From the NCBI GenBank assembly GCA_037127255.1, contig JBANSL010000014.1:684501-748500 (forward strand): DNA of 64,000 nucleotides, in the 5' to 3' direction. Positions 12,193 to 24,593 of the stretch are shown piece by piece. Origin of the DNA: Persicaria tinctoria (taxonomy: Eukaryota > Streptophyta > Magnoliopsida > Caryophyllales > Polygonaceae). The translations under genes were made by a program, and so were the position numbers. Each line of letters starts with the position of its first letter. The first letter of the stretch is position 1. The notes below the pieces were generated by a model. That model ran no database searches, was not told the origin of the DNA, and saw only the letters and a program-made list of their open reading frames with translations.

Positions 12193-15100
12193 TTTTGAGA
12201 CCAGCTTACTCGATGTCTACCAAGTTGCTCGTACTCGAGTACAGCACCCGAGTGTGTTTGTTTTATTTTTCTGTTAGCAGCACGTGCCTATCACGTGACA
12301 TGTTATGTATAAATTCCCAATTCCGTTTTGTAACAGATTCACTTCTTCCTCTTCTCTTTCATTCAATCGAAGCTTTTCTGGTTGTGGTTTAATGGCTTCC
12401 TTCTTGATTTCTCTAATTCTGTAAACGTCGATTCTCAAATTGTGAAATGGTATCAGAGCGACTGTAGCTCTCATTTTCGTTTTCTGGTGTTTTTGATTGC
12501 TGGTTTGTGAGGCAATCAATCTAAACTTCTTCCGCTCGAATTTTTCGATCTCTAAAATCCAATTCTTGGTTGAAGAATGGATCCAAAACAAAGTTAATCC
12601 AAATGATGTATTGTTCCTTCATCATTCTGATCATCCAAGCTATAATCTCTCCACGCAGCTATTGAGCGAGACCAATTACAACCATTGGCGCCGATCCGTG
12701 GAGGAGTCGCTTGTCCCAAAGAACAAGATGAGTCTTGTTGATGACAGTTTTCAGATTCCAGATCTTGATTCTCCTCGTTATCCGCAGTGGAAGAGGTGCA
12801 ATGGCATGGTGATTGCCTGGATTCTTCACTCGGTTGAGAAGGAGATAACTGAGACCTTACTGTATTTCCGCACTGCACATGAGATGTGGGAGGAGCTGAA
12901 GTTGAGGTTTGGATCTCCGAATTGCACTCGTGTTTATCAGGTACAGAAAGAATTGTTCAATATTTCTTCGAGTGGTTCTTCAATTTCGTCTTATTTTACC
13001 AAGTTCAAGAAGCTATGGGACGAATATATGGATCTTGTTGATATGCCAACTTGTACGGCTTGTGGATCTGCAAACACAGTATCTAAATTGCTTGCTAATC
13101 AGCAAGTGATTCAGTTTCTTGTGGGATTACCTGATTTCTACAATGGAATTCGTACAAATATATTGTGTATGAAGCCTACTCCTACCATGGGAGATGTGTA
13201 TAGGATTTTGTTGGATGAAGAAAGTCAGAGAGGGTTGAACAATGCTAGTTCAATCAATGAAAATGTTGTTGCATTTAATGCTTTCCAAAGAAACAATCAA
13301 GGCAACATTCAGTATGGTAGGTTCAATGGACAGAAATGGGCTTCTCAAGGTTCTCAGGGAGCTCAGAATTATGGTCAATCTGGAAATGGACAGTCTGGGA
13401 ATCAAATTGGCCAGAAAGGAAAGGGAAACTATTTTTGTGATCACTGTAAGGTGGCTGGACATTCTATTAGCAGGTGTTTCAAGATTCATGGTTATCCACC
13501 AAATTTCAAGGGTGAGAAACCGAAGAAGTTTGCTGCAAATGTCTCAGTAGATGACAACACTGAGTGTGCTACTGCTCCAGCTTTGTCAAAGGGACAACAT
13601 GATCAGATCTTGGCTTTCTTAAGCAAACAAGCAAGTGGTAAGGATACTAACATGGTGGCAGGTAATAAGGTTTGTTTTAATATTCATGGTAATGTGTATA
13701 GTTGGGTTATTGATAGTGGTGCTACACACCACATATGTCCTGACATTTCTATGTTAGGTTCTTATAAGGTGTTCAATGTACCCAACTATATCACAATACC
13801 AAATGGTCATAAATCCAAAATCTGTCATGTTGGTTCTATTCAATTGCAAAATAAAATTGTTCTTCATCATGTGCTACATGTGCCAGAGTTTGCTGAAAAC
13901 CTCTTGTCTGTTAGAAAGTTTGTTAATGATTTAAATGCTTATATGCTGTTTACTCCCTCACATTGTTTGATTCAGGACCCTTCAATGAGCAAGCCATAGG
14001 TGCTTGGTGAGGTGTCTAAGGGATTGTACCTGACTGTGGATTCAAGTCATGATTCTGTTGATAGAATTGCTTCTAAGATTCTTTCTTCTGCTGTGAATGA
14101 TGGTTTGAATGACAATGTGTCTTGTAATCAGGCTTTAGCTGCTGTTTCATTAGAAATGGGGCATTGTAGATTGGGACATGTTCCTTTTGATCAATTGTTT
14201 CATTTTAGTTTTCTTAAAGATCTTACTAGACATTCCAAGCATCATGTATGTCATGTTTGTCCTCGTGCCAGACAACACATGAACTCTTTTCCCATCAGTT
14301 CAATAAAATCTTTGAAGTGTTTTGAATTGTTACATGTTGATATTTGGAGACCTTATAAAGTTCCAACACATAATGGTTTCAAGTACTTTTTGACTATTGT
14401 GGATGATTTTTCAAGGGCCACTTGGACACACTTAGTGGCTGCTAAGAGCAATGTTTTCTCTATTCTGAAAACATTTGTGAAATTTGTACTTGTTCAGTTT
14501 GATACAAAAGTGCAGGTTATCAGAATAGACAATGGTAGTGAGTTTTGTGGTTCTGAGGCTCAAGTTTTCTACTCAGAGAATGGTATTGAACATCAGACCA
14601 CATGTGTCTACACACCTCAACAAAATGATGTGGTTGAGCGCAAGCATAAGCATCTTTTGGAGACTGCTCGAGCTTTGCTTTATCAATCCAAGCTTCCAAT
14701 CAAATATTGGGGAGAGTGTTTGCTCACTGCCACACATCTGATCAACAGGTTTCCTTTAGCTTCAATTCAGTTTCAAACTCCATATAAGATTCTTTTCCAT
14801 AAGGCTCCTGATTACTCAATGCTACGAGCCTTTGGATGCCTATGCTTTGTGAGCATTGTGAAGGCTGATAGATCAAAGTTTGATTCGAGAAGCATGCCTT
14901 ACGTGTTTGTTGGTTACCCACATGGACAGAAAGATTACAAGGTCTTGGATTTGAAGTCTCATAGGATATTTGTATCTAGAGATATTCAATTTCATGAAAC
15001 ACAATTTCCTTTACATAAGATTGATTTTGACACTCAAATACCTCTTCCTACTGTAGCTACTGACTTACTTGATCATATTTTCTTCCCTGATGCTGAAATC

Positions 15101-17112
15101 ACTGCAGTAGAAAATGAAACACATGGTCAGTTGGTGAATGATCATGTGATGCCAGAAGTTTCACAACAAGCTATATCAGAAGCTGCACAAAGCCTGAGAA
15201 GGTCAAATAGGACAATGAGACCTCCTGTACATTTACAAAATTATATTTGTAACTTTGGTTCTCATCTAGAGCAATTTCCTATGTTATCTGGCTTTACTGA
15301 CTCATTCTTGTGTCTTTCAGCATCCACAATAAGCACTGATATTTTAGAAGAGCCTAAATCTTTCACCAAAGCTTCTAAAGATCCCAAGTGGATTGAAGCA
15401 ATGGACAAAGAAATAGATACTCTTCAAACTAACAAAACATGGATTTTAGTTGATCTTCCTGCAGGCAAACAACCAATTGGATGCAAGTGGGTGTATAAAA
15501 TAAAGTTAAAGGCAGATGTCTCTATAGAAAGATACAAAGCTCGACTGGTTGCAAAAGGATACACTCAACAATATGGAATCGACTATGATGAGATATTCTC
15601 ACCAGTGGTAAAGTTATCCACTGTAAGAGTTATTCTCTCAATTGCTTTAAACAAAGGTTGGGATCTATTTCAATTAGATGTTAACAATGCATTTCTTCAT
15701 GGAGATCTCCATGAGGAAGTGTATATGACCATGCCTCAAGGTGTTTCAAACCCTTCTAATAAAGTTTGTTTATTGAAAAAATCTTTATATGGGTTGAAAC
15801 AAGCTGCAAGACAATGGTTCATCAAGCTCTATACAACTTTATTAGACTTTGGTTTTGTGCAATCCAAATATGATCCATCCTTATTTCTGTCTCACAAAAA
15901 TGGTCATTTCACTATAGCTGCTGTCTATGTAGATGATATCACTCTTATAGGATCTGATATTGGCCAAGTGAATGATCTCAAAAGCCATCTCCATGAGCTA
16001 TTCAAGATTAAGGACTTGGGAAAGCTCAATTACTTCTTAGGGATTCAATTTGTTCACAGTGACAAGTCACTCATTTTAAGCCAGAGGAAGACAACAAGAC
16101 ATGTGTCACACCTTTACCAATTAATTTTAAATTACATGCTTTTGATCATACTAATTTGATTTCTGATCCTACTAGCTATAGAAGTTTGGTTGGCAAATTG
16201 AGTTACTTGACAAATACAAGACCAGATATCTCATTTTCTATTCAGGTCTTAAGCCGATTTTACAAGCTCCTGACAGCAATCATCTAACTGCTCTACATCA
16301 TCTTATCGGATATGTGAAAGGAACAATGCATTATGGGATCAAGTTGCAAAAGGGATATTCAATCAAGTTACAAGCTTTCTCGGACAGTGATTGGGCTTCT
16401 TGTCCTATATCAAGGAAGTCAGTCACAGGCTATGTTGTTCTATATGGCAGCAATCCCATCTCTTGGAAATCAAAGAAGCAGCCAACGGTATCCAGAAGCT
16501 CATCTGAAGCCGAGTACAGAGCAATGAGCCAAGCAACTGCTGAGGTCACTTGGTTAGTCAACTTACTGATGGAATTAGGCGAGTCAGAATTAAAGCCAGT
16601 TACTCTCCATTGTGATAACAAATCTTCCCTTCAGATTTCCCGAAATCCAGTCTTCCACAAGAGGACCAAGCACATTGAAATAGACTGCCACTTTACTCGA
16701 GAGAACGTTTTGGAGGGTTTGCTTCAACTCAGTTATCTGCCTACTGAGAATCAATTGGCCGATGTCTTAACAAAGATTGTTCTTACAGCTCACCATCAGG
16801 AGTTACTCTCCAAATTGGGCATGAATCTCGTTGACCATCCTCCAGTTTGAGGGGGGATGTTGAGACCAGCTTACTCGATGTCTACCAAGCTGCTTGTACT
16901 CGAGTACAACACCCGAGTGTGTTTGTTTTATTTTTCTGTTAGCAGCACGTGCCTATCACGTGACATGTTATGTATAAATTCCCAATTCCGTTTTGTAATA
17001 GATTCACTTCTTCCTCTTCTCTTTCATTCAATTGAAGCTTTTTTGGTTGTGGTTTAATGGCTTCCTTCTTGATTTCTCTAATTCTGTAAACGTCGATTCT
17101 CAAATTGCGAAA
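12193..17112 (+). mobile_element. Copia-1: nearly full-length Ty1-copia element
   Basis: LTRs are 12193-12447 and 16858-17112, both 255 bases, with about 8 differences by eye, mostly C/T or G/A. The target duplication is GATCC at 12188-12192 and 17113-17117, inside the older copia RT. The primer-binding site TGGTATCAGAG (12448-12458) directly follows the 5' LTR, and a purine tract (tttgagggggga) precedes the 3' LTR. The LTR end is gaaa rather than the usual CA. Total length is 4920 bases. Confidence 0.9.
12577..16850 (+). pseudogene. Copia-1 gag-pol polyprotein, interrupted
   Basis: Order: gag with a WRRSV-type N-terminal region, zinc knuckle CDHCKVAGHSISRC (about 13435-13480), protease VIDSGATHH, integrase (HCRLGH zinc region; HVDIWRP; IDNGSEF; TPQQNDVVERK), reverse transcriptase (FQLDVNNAFLHG, YVDD) and RNase H (DSDWASC, SSSEAEYRAMS). 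Breaks: the ATG at 12577 is out of frame with gag; an in-frame TAG at 13997-13999 lies between protease and integrase; there is a deletion and frameshift near 16090; another shift occurs near 16255 before RNase H. It could not make a full polyprotein. The order protease-integrase-RT-RNase H marks Ty1-copia. Confidence 0.9.
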
Positions 17113-17925
17113 GATCCCTCCTTGTTCATCTATAAAGTGGGTGTCCACCAAGTGTACCTACTTGTGTATGTTGATGATATTGTTTTGACTGCTTCTTCTC
17201 ATGCTTTTCTTGACACCATCATCAAAGCACCGAGTCGAGAGTTCGCAATGAAGGATCTCGGTGAGTTACATTATTTTTTTGGGCATTGCTGTCACAAAGA
17301 ATTCTGCAGGCCTCCATCTCAATCAAGAGAAATATGCAAATGAAATCTTACAAAAGGTCGATATGGTTGACTGCAACCCCAGCAAAACTCCGTTCGATGT
17401 CAACACCAAATTAGGCCAATCTGCTGGTGAGCCTCTTTCAGATCCAACACAGTACAGGTCTTTTGTTGGGGCACTACAATATCTCACTTTTACAAGACCC
17501 GATATCAGTTATGCAGTCCAGCAATGTTGCCTTTACATGCATGATCCACGAGCTCAACATTTGCTAGCCTTAAAAAGGATTTTCAGGTATGTAAAGGGTA
17601 CAACGACTCTCGGTCTCCAGCTGTATTCCAGCTCAACTGATCAGCTCTCCGCTTATTCCGATGCCGATTGGGCTGGTTGTCCGGACACGAGACGCTCCAC
17701 CTCCGGCTACTGCTTATATCTTGGTAATTCTTTGATATCTTGGTCCTCAAAGCGTCAACAAACAGTTGCTCAATCGAGTGCAGAAGCCGAATATCGTGCC
17801 GTCACCAATGCAGTGGCCGAATCATGTTGGCTTCGCATCTTGTTGGCTGAGCTTAATTCACCAATCACCCGGGCAACAATCGTTTTTTTGTGATAAGGTA
17901 AGTGTTGTCTATCTCTCTTCTAATG
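17113..17925 (+). pseudogene. Older copia pol, right fragment (RT end and RNase H)
   Basis: It continues the fragment ending at 12192: LLVYVDDIVLTASSH, KDLGELHYF, ARPDIS-like TRPDISYAVQQ, DADWAGCPDTRRSTSGYC and SSAEAEYRAV. A one-base shift occurs near 17275. It breaks off in the RNase H motif (DKVSVVYLSSN) where CACTA-type sequence begins. No LTR of this element is visible. Confidence 0.85.
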
Positions 17926-18090
17926 GGCCCCGACATAATTTTGCGTCGAAACTGACAGATTGCCATTCGTGACGCAAAAAATACTGACGCTTTCTTAAAG
18001 CGTCGAAATTGGTTTTTTCGACGCTTTATAGCATCGAGACTCGGGAATGGTCTTTAAAAGCGTCGCAAATTATCTGCTTTTCCTGTAGTG
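17926..18090. mobile_element. CACTA-type right-end fragment
   Basis: It ends tcctgtagtg at 18090, the inverse of a CACTACAGGA terminus. The units gcgtcgaaa / gacgctttnaaagcgtcg repeat before it. The left end is lost. It is a different family from the gacaaa type at 11.1 kb. Confidence 0.5.
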
Positions 18091-18551
18091 TGTTTTTATT
18101 ACTTTCATAATAATTTTAGGCAATTTTAATATTTTATCTTTTTAGTTATATGTGACACGCAGGATAGAAACTAGAGTTTTTTTCTATTTAAGCAATTGTA
18201 GGCATGAATCATTACTATCTGTTTTATATTATTATAATAAGATATTATAGACATATTTTGTAGGGTTTCGACGCTTGCGAATCTTTTTTTTATCATCAAA
18301 GGTTTACACTTATCTACCTTCCACGACTTCCAACTACGTCACACAGCATTTGGACAACACAAAAGCACCTAATACTACGAGAGCTTTTGCGACATTTGCA
18401 GCAAGTGTGCGAACCTGAAATGTAAAAATCGATTTAGACGACAATGGAGATCCATTAGATAGTCAGGAATGACTAATTCAATTTACCAAAATAGTAAATG
18501 TTGAATTGGGCTAGTATCCTAGTTTCAATTTTCACATGGTTATATCTATAT

Positions 18552-20145
18552 AGAGGATAAATCATATTTAATCAGGCCTTAAGGTGTATCATGTGAACAC
18601 ATATAGGTCGTTGATTAAGGTAGAATGGAGGGCTGAGATTATTCAAAAAAAAAATTAATTAATTGTAATTTTTTTTATACAAATTAAAAGACTCATCTTG
18701 AGCGCGTGATAATACTCAAAACCCTAACCCTGCAATTAACATAAATGGCAGTAGAGAGCCCAGGCGATTTGAAGGCGAGAGGGAGATCCAGGGATGAGGC
18801 GGAGGCGAGAGGGCGATTCGAAGGTGGGATGATGGCGGAGCGGACGACGACGGAGGGAAGATGGCGGAGCGAACGGCGAAGAGGAGGCAAACAGGCGAAT
18901 CGAGTCGAAGGGTCGGCGAGGGAAGATGGCCGCGACGACGGAGGGATAAAGGGATGATTGTCTTCTCCACATTGCAAGATCAAAGATCAGAGATGCTGTG
19001 CAGTCTTGATTTGGGCGAGTATTTGATGGATTTGAGTCTTTCTTCTCCGATCTCAATTTTCAAAAGGGGTTGTTCCATGTCAATTTATCCGAAGTCAGGT
19101 TGTTGTTTGGTTCTTCCATGTCGATTTGAGCCAGGTTGTTGCTTGGTTCATGCGATGTAGAGATGCGGTGCTTCTTCGACAACGTCGTCCTATTTTGCTT
19201 GGTTGATATTGTTGCTTGGTTGATGCGGTGCAGAGATGCGGTGAGCCAGATCATCCCTCTGTGTAATTCTTTGTTTGAAATCTAAACATGCCTTATTTTG
19301 TTGCGATTTTGGAGTTTGATTGCGTGATTATTTATTATGTACCTACCTTTGCCCCTGATTTGCATGGTTGATGCTTCTGACTGTGTTGCTTATTTGGAAT
19401 TCGATATGAGTTTTTGTGATTAAATTGGATTGTTCGAGCACCAAGCTTTATTAGTTTTGTTGACATGTGTTTTTGCATTCCAGTTTGTTTAGGACGTATT
19501 GAATGAATCGATACCATCGAATAATCAAATGATATAATCGAATAATCCAGTTATATCATCGAATAATCTAGTGATATCATCGAATAATTTTTAGTTATTT
19601 GTTAAAATGAGTAACGGAACCATTGAATAATCAAGAGATACAATCGAATAATCAAGCGATACCATCAAATAATCAAGCGATATCATCGAATAGTCAAACG
19701 ATACAATCGAATAATCAAACGATACCCGTGAATAAAAAGTTTAGGGCGTTTTTAACGATGCTAGCCGATTAGAATAATTCATCGATCGATACTATTGCAT
19801 AATCCATCGATACGATTGAATAATCCAGTGATACGACCGAATAATGCGAAGAAAAATAACCGCGCGTCTATCATGTGGCATGTGGATACCACCGAATAAT
19901 CCATCAATACGATCGAATAATCATGTGATACAATCGAATAATTTAATGGGAAAAAAAAATCAAACCCACAAATGGTGTACAAGTGCCTATCATGTGAAGT
20001 GGAGCACATTTCATGAGCCCCACCACTTTCTTAATTAAAAAAATTGTAAAATTGGCTATTAATTTCAATCACCTATTTCATTCAATCAACGACACTGATT
20101 TGTTCACATGATATACTAAGCTTAAGTAATCCAGAACCACCCTCT
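18552..20145. mobile_element. MULE-like element with long inverted ends
   Basis: The left end (agaggataaatcatatttaa ... tatcatgtgaacacat ... gtcgttgatta) is the imperfect inverse of the right end (...tcaacgacactgatttgttcacatgata ... accaccctct), over about 85 bases. It splits the duplicated RLP upstream segment. The inside holds a GC-rich block (18740-18960) and a minisatellite. No transposase is seen. I could not fix a target duplication. Confidence 0.55.
19495..19960. repeat. Minisatellite of about 22 bases (cgaataatc core)
   Basis: Many degenerate copies of a unit like gatacaatcgaataatcaa occur in three blocks (about 19500-19590, 19615-19740 and 19785-19945), all in one orientation. It lies inside the MULE-like element. 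Confidence 0.7.
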
Positions 20146-20164
20146 ATTAACCTATTTCTGTATT

Positions 20165-20575
20165 ATATTCAGGAAAATATATTTCATGACTTTTTGAGAT
20201 TGATCGATTTTCCTATAGTTTATTTATGCATATCAACCTAAATTTCCCTGTAACTTTTACAGAACCAGATTTTATCCCCTTATTCTTAGTATATGCATTT
20301 ATTTGATAATCACATATTATAATAATAATGATTTTTTTATCATATGCCCCTTAGATAAGACCCTAAATTAGGAAATTAAGATTCCCTACAAAAAAGCAAG
20401 CGATCATATAACTTTAATTTAAAAAAAAAAAACAGACCAATTAAAATTTAAGAAACATTTCTAAATTAGTGTTATTATCGTATACTCCAAGGGCATAAGA
20501 TAGAAAAATCGATATAATAATAATATATCTCTATTACTATAAAAGCATGGATAAGTTGTTATACCATTGGTTATT
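20165..20575. repeat. Second half of the duplicated RLP upstream segment, then AT-rich DNA
   Basis: 20180-20330 matches 3727-3845 upstream of RLP-1. 20330-20575 has no recognisable content. Confidence 0.6.
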
Positions 20576-20965
20576 TTTTTTGGTAGAAAACGTGAGAGCA
20601 AGCTCTCAAAATATATAGCTAGAAAATGGCCTACACAGGAATAATACGGGGAGTGGCCTTCCCTTTAATGTCTTCGTCCATAAGAGCGACGATATCTAAA
20701 GGAGGTCTAGAAAAAACATACAAACAAACCGAAAAGGATAAAGATAAAGATGCGAGGTAGTCCGCAACATAGTTCGCTTCCCTATAGACATGTCTCAACT
20801 GGATGTCCCAGTCTTGGGATAGCAAGTTCTGGCATTGGCGAACCAGGCTAGATAGCGGATGACAATCTCCAACGCCTTTCTTAACGAGCGTCGTAACAAG
20901 CAATGAATCCGCCTCAACAATCACCTTCCTATGGCCCTTTTCCCATGCTAAACTAAGGCCATCAC
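20576..20965 (-). pseudogene. LINE 3' end with RNase H domain
   Basis: The minus strand reads as an RVT_3-type RNase H: IVEADSLLVTTLVKKG, HPLSSLVRQCQNLLSQDWD, RHVYREANYVADYLA. The 3' end is marked by an A run on the minus strand at 20573-20581. It is truncated upstream. Such domains end plant L1-type LINE polyproteins. Confidence 0.75.
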
Positions 20966-21019
20966 AACCACTATGGTTATAGGAGTAATGATCAATTACT
21001 CAAGTGGAAAGGTTGTGGT

Positions 21020-21560
21020 TTATTGACTTACCCACAACCACTGCTTTCCGAAATAGGAGCCCAAATACTCACTACAATGGTAATGATGATATGTTGCGCA
21101 ATAATGCAATATGTATCTCTATCTTTGAAAAATTCAAAGTCGACTATCGACTTAAGTCTGGACGGTTCGCATTCAAGCATTGTTGAGGTCAGGTCCTACC
21201 TAAACATGTCCAAACCATCGTAGCTCGACTCTGACAGCTTATCTTTGATACTAATCAATCTTTTACCTTGTCATGAATAACCTCATTTCTGATTTTGTCA
21301 AGGTTCTTGCATGTGCCCATACATTTATCTGATCATCTTCATCTTCGCCAATATAAGTCTTTGGTCCCGTACATACTCCTGTTCCTTAATAATTGCCCAA
21401 CACTCTGTTCCAATTGGTTGGGTAATGCTCAATAATGTCGTCCTATCCTTGAAAATTTTAAAGTGGACAATTTTTTGCATATCGATAAGTGCACAATTTT
21501 CTAACATAATCTCTACTTCTACTTGAAGCCCTTTTTTTTTAAAAAACAAGGCGAGGAATA
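21020..21560 (-). pseudogene. Decayed LINE reverse-transcriptase relic
   Basis: The minus strand contains IGTECWAI, LAKMKMIR and MYGH, then degenerate frames with stops. This pattern (ECWA ... M.MLRWM.GHTR) is typical of the C-terminal part of a plant non-LTR RT family. The limits are rough. Confidence 0.5.
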
Positions 21561-22184
21561 TTTGAGTGGTAGTAACTTTGATAAAACTACCACCCAAAGA
21601 CATTTTCCTACATTTCGATTAATTTAGATATATACCTCCATTTATGAACTCTTTCTACATTTTAACCTTTTTATTTCTTGGTATTTTTACAAGTATAACC
21701 AAAACAAATAATTAAAAAAAAATAGTTTGATATACATTTTGTAAATTGATGTCTATAATTTCAAATAAAATGTGTGTTTTAAAGTTTATAATACCAAAAA
21801 AAAATTTGCTTTCCACCTGGGTCAATGCCATGAATGACGTTCCCTCTAGAGTCGCTCCACTTCGATACCCAATCTTCTGCCATAGTAGACATTTCATCGA
21901 CAATTTTCTCCGGTGACATTAAGTCCTACTAGACTAACCATCTTCTGCCATAGTTTGATATACATTTTCTTTTATTTTTTATTTATATTGTAGGTTCAAC
22001 GGTCAACCATTTGCTGATTTATCAGTCACTCGAACTTAATTCAGTTATATATGTCTGAACTTGAATTATTATTTAATAAAAAAAATCAAAGCCATTAATT
22101 CAGATAAAAACCTAGAGTTTAAAGTGAGAGGTAAAAAGTTCTACATCCGACCGGTAGCATAAAATCTATAGATATGCAATCTCA
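21561..22184. other. No gene seen
   Basis: AT-rich sequence without convincing coding or repeat ends. Confidence 0.3.
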
Positions 22185-22192
22185 GTGGCGGA

Positions 22193-22754
22193 GCCAGGAT
22201 TCTGGCTAGGGGGTGCTAAAAAATTTCATGAAATATTTTTTTTTGATGCATACTTGATAAGAAGATTTTGTTAAAAAAATATTGAAAAAACACTAAAATT
22301 GTTATTTTTAATGATTTTTTTTTGTATTTAAATAGTTGAGAGTAACAAAAAAAATAGAAGAGAAACAAAAAAATATAAAGAAAAATGATGAAGAATTATT
22401 TTTAAACCAATATTTAAAGAAAGGGTTTAATATATAATTAAAACATAAATATGAATTTTTTTAATGAAATGGTTAATAGAAATAAAAAATATAAAGAGAA
22501 ATGAAGAAGAATTAATGAAAGAGTAAAACAAATAAAAAAGTCGAGGAAGTGAGATTTGAACCCAACACCTTTTGCTTCTTTTTACTTTCTTCATTACTTC
22601 TCTTACCACTTCAGCTAGATAGCACTTTTGATTCAAATATCATTTAAATGTATTATATTACCTTAAAAATACTAAATATATGGAAAAATTAATTTTTTTT
22701 GTATTTTTTTTCCGAGCCAGGGGGGTGCTCGAGCACCCCCCAACTCCGCCACTG
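22193..22754. mobile_element. Short hAT-like element
   Basis: Perfect 11-base inverted ends CAGTGGCGGAG / CTCCGCCACTG and a perfect 8-base target duplication TGCAATCT (22185-22192, 22755-22762). It is 562 bases, AT-rich inside, with no transposase. Confidence 0.8.
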
Positions 22755-22785
22755 TGCAATCTTATCCATGATCAGACCTTCCTAA

Positions 22786-23502
22786 GAGCATCAACATTCA
22801 TCGGGTAACCCTATCCATCTCTCTCTCTTTGTAATATTTCGACACCTCATTTTCCACTAACTCTACCAAATCCTTTAAAAATTATAACTTTTAACTCACA
22901 TCCATAAGTTTACCTCATTCCTATTTTTTAAACTTTATTTATATCCCATTACATATTTTTAACCAATCAAAACTTATTCCACTTAATTAAAAAAATAATA
23001 ATCCACTTTTATATTTTTTTTAAAAGTAAAAAAGAGATGGGGGAAGGAGAGGGGTTACCCCTTCCTGCTAGGTTTACCCCTTCCCCTTCCATGAAGTGGT
23101 GTTAACCCAACACTCATCATCTACCTTATAAGAGGAGAATATAAATCTCCTAATCAAGGAGATTCAATCCACAATGATCAAGTGCTCTTGCACTAGATCA
23201 CTCACGAACTCAGATCTGTAAAGGGAGAGTTGGTTTGGGAGATTTTCTGTATTTTCTTTCAATTGAAGTAACTAAACTGATTACAAGCTAAGCTATGACT
23301 ATATATACAAAAACACTAACCTAAACTAGAGTTCTAAAAACCTACAAACTCTAGTCAAGTCTAGGTACAAATTAACCCATCCACACAAAGGTGTATGGTT
23401 AACCCGGTTGCACTCTAAGCTCACCGAGTGGTTAAGCTCACATACCACAATAGAGAGAGGGGTATGGGGTTGATGAAAACCCACCACTACTGATGCTCGA
23501 AA
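22786..23502. mobile_element. Possible MITE with GAGCATC ends
   Basis: It starts gagcatcaacattcatcgggt and ends acccaccactactgatgctc, an imperfect inverted pair. Ends with GAGCATC are common in small Harbinger- or hAT-like elements. Family and limits are uncertain. Confidence 0.3.
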
Positions 23503-23736
23503 GTCATGGCAACATCATCATCAATCCATTAATGACATTGACAATTATCTCCTTCCATCTCAATCCTCATTATTTAATCCACTCACCTTTCGCTGTCATA
23601 AGACCTTAGTGTAGGTCTACATTGGACGACATCACAATCCACAATCACACCTAAATGGTTTCTAATCCCAAAAACCTGCCGTTACTTCTACCCTAACCCT
23701 TTTAATAAATTATTTAGAAGCTTTACCCTCATAACT

Positions 23737-23747
23737 CGTATAAATAC
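23737..23747 (+). promoter_or_regulatory. TATA-like box before the RLP-2 remnant
   Basis: gtataaatacc lies about 55 bases before the RLP-2 ATG and is followed by the same leader motif (ttgttactctcctt) as RLP-1. Confidence 0.35.
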
Positions 23748-23797
23748 CTTAACTTAATTATTCACAGTTGTTACTCTCCTTATAGATAGCTTCTTCT

Positions 23798-23990
23798 ATG
23801 GGGCCTTCTCTTATCACCATGTATTCAGTTCGACTCCTCATAATTGCATTTCTTTTATAGGCTTATACAACAAGATGTTGTTTAGAGCATGAGAGAGTGG
23901 CTTTGCTCCAACTCAAGTCTTATTTTATGTCACTCAAACATCCAGCCGACAAACAATCCAACAGTGATTTCCCAGTATTCCTTGGCTCCA
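23798..23990 (+). pseudogene. RLP-2: truncated exon 1 of an LRR receptor-like protein
   Basis: The start MGPSLITMYSVRLLI and the cap RCCLEHERVALLQLKSYF are close to RLP-1 and RLP-3. A TAG at 23858-23860 stops the signal peptide after 20 codons. After about 23985 the similarity ends at transposon sequence (primer-binding leader of a minus-strand copia). None of the later exons was found, so this is a dead fragment, the second member of the RLP array. Downstream sequence was probably lost when the copia/CACTA nest formed. Confidence 0.85.
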
Positions 23991-24237
23991 TCCTAAAACC
24001 AATTGGTGTTAGGTGGGGGTAGCCCACGGCTTATATGCAAGGCTTGGATTCAATTTTTAATCAATGTGGGACACTCCCACAACTCATATTCTCCACACAC
24101 ACCCCTCAAGTGCAACTGTCTGGCCACTCATTATTTGCCAGTTGCACTTGACGAATCAATGTCTTAAGGCCGGCTAGCCAATTAGACCAGGAACCCAAAC
24201 CACACCGCATCCCAGCCGAACCTCGGCTCTGATACCA
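23991..24237 (-). mobile_element. Primer-binding site and leader of a truncated minus-strand copia
   Basis: Minus strand: tggtatcagagc (24237-24226) immediately follows the LTR at 24238-24593, then leader sequence runs to about 23990. The LTR is therefore followed by a PBS although it is also preceded by a purine tract, a tandem-like arrangement. Confidence 0.55.
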
Positions 24238-24593
24238 TGTTATAATTCAGAGAATTGAATGAATTGGAAGATCAAAAGCGCAAAAGATCAATTTGAAGGA
24301 ATAAAATGAAAAACTGGAAATGGAAAGCTTGGGTTGGGGACCATCAATGGCGATGGCTTTATTCTTCAATATGCAACTGAAAACTTCATTACATTGTGAT
24401 TATGAGATCTTAATCTCATTTATATGTTGCTAACAGAAAACATAACAACACTGAAATTCTGTTACAATTCTAACCATAATCTCGATCGTTCATTATACAA
24501 ATCAACGAACGATCCAGATTGAACAACTGATCTCTACTCTGGATTGCTGAGCTGGCATTCCTTCTTCCTCAGTCGTCAACTTTGTACTCTACA
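24238..24593 (-). repeat. Copia LTR (type B), flanked by PBS and purine tract
   Basis: TGT...ACA ends, 356 bases. On the minus strand it is preceded by a run of 22 G (24619-24598 as C on the plus strand) and followed by a PBS. It does not resemble the LTR at 47965-48796, although coding debris of one element lies between them. Confidence 0.7.

Noticed and set aside
19495..19960. CRISPR-like array
   Set aside because: The repeats are degenerate and lack unique spacers of even length; this is a minisatellite in plant DNA.
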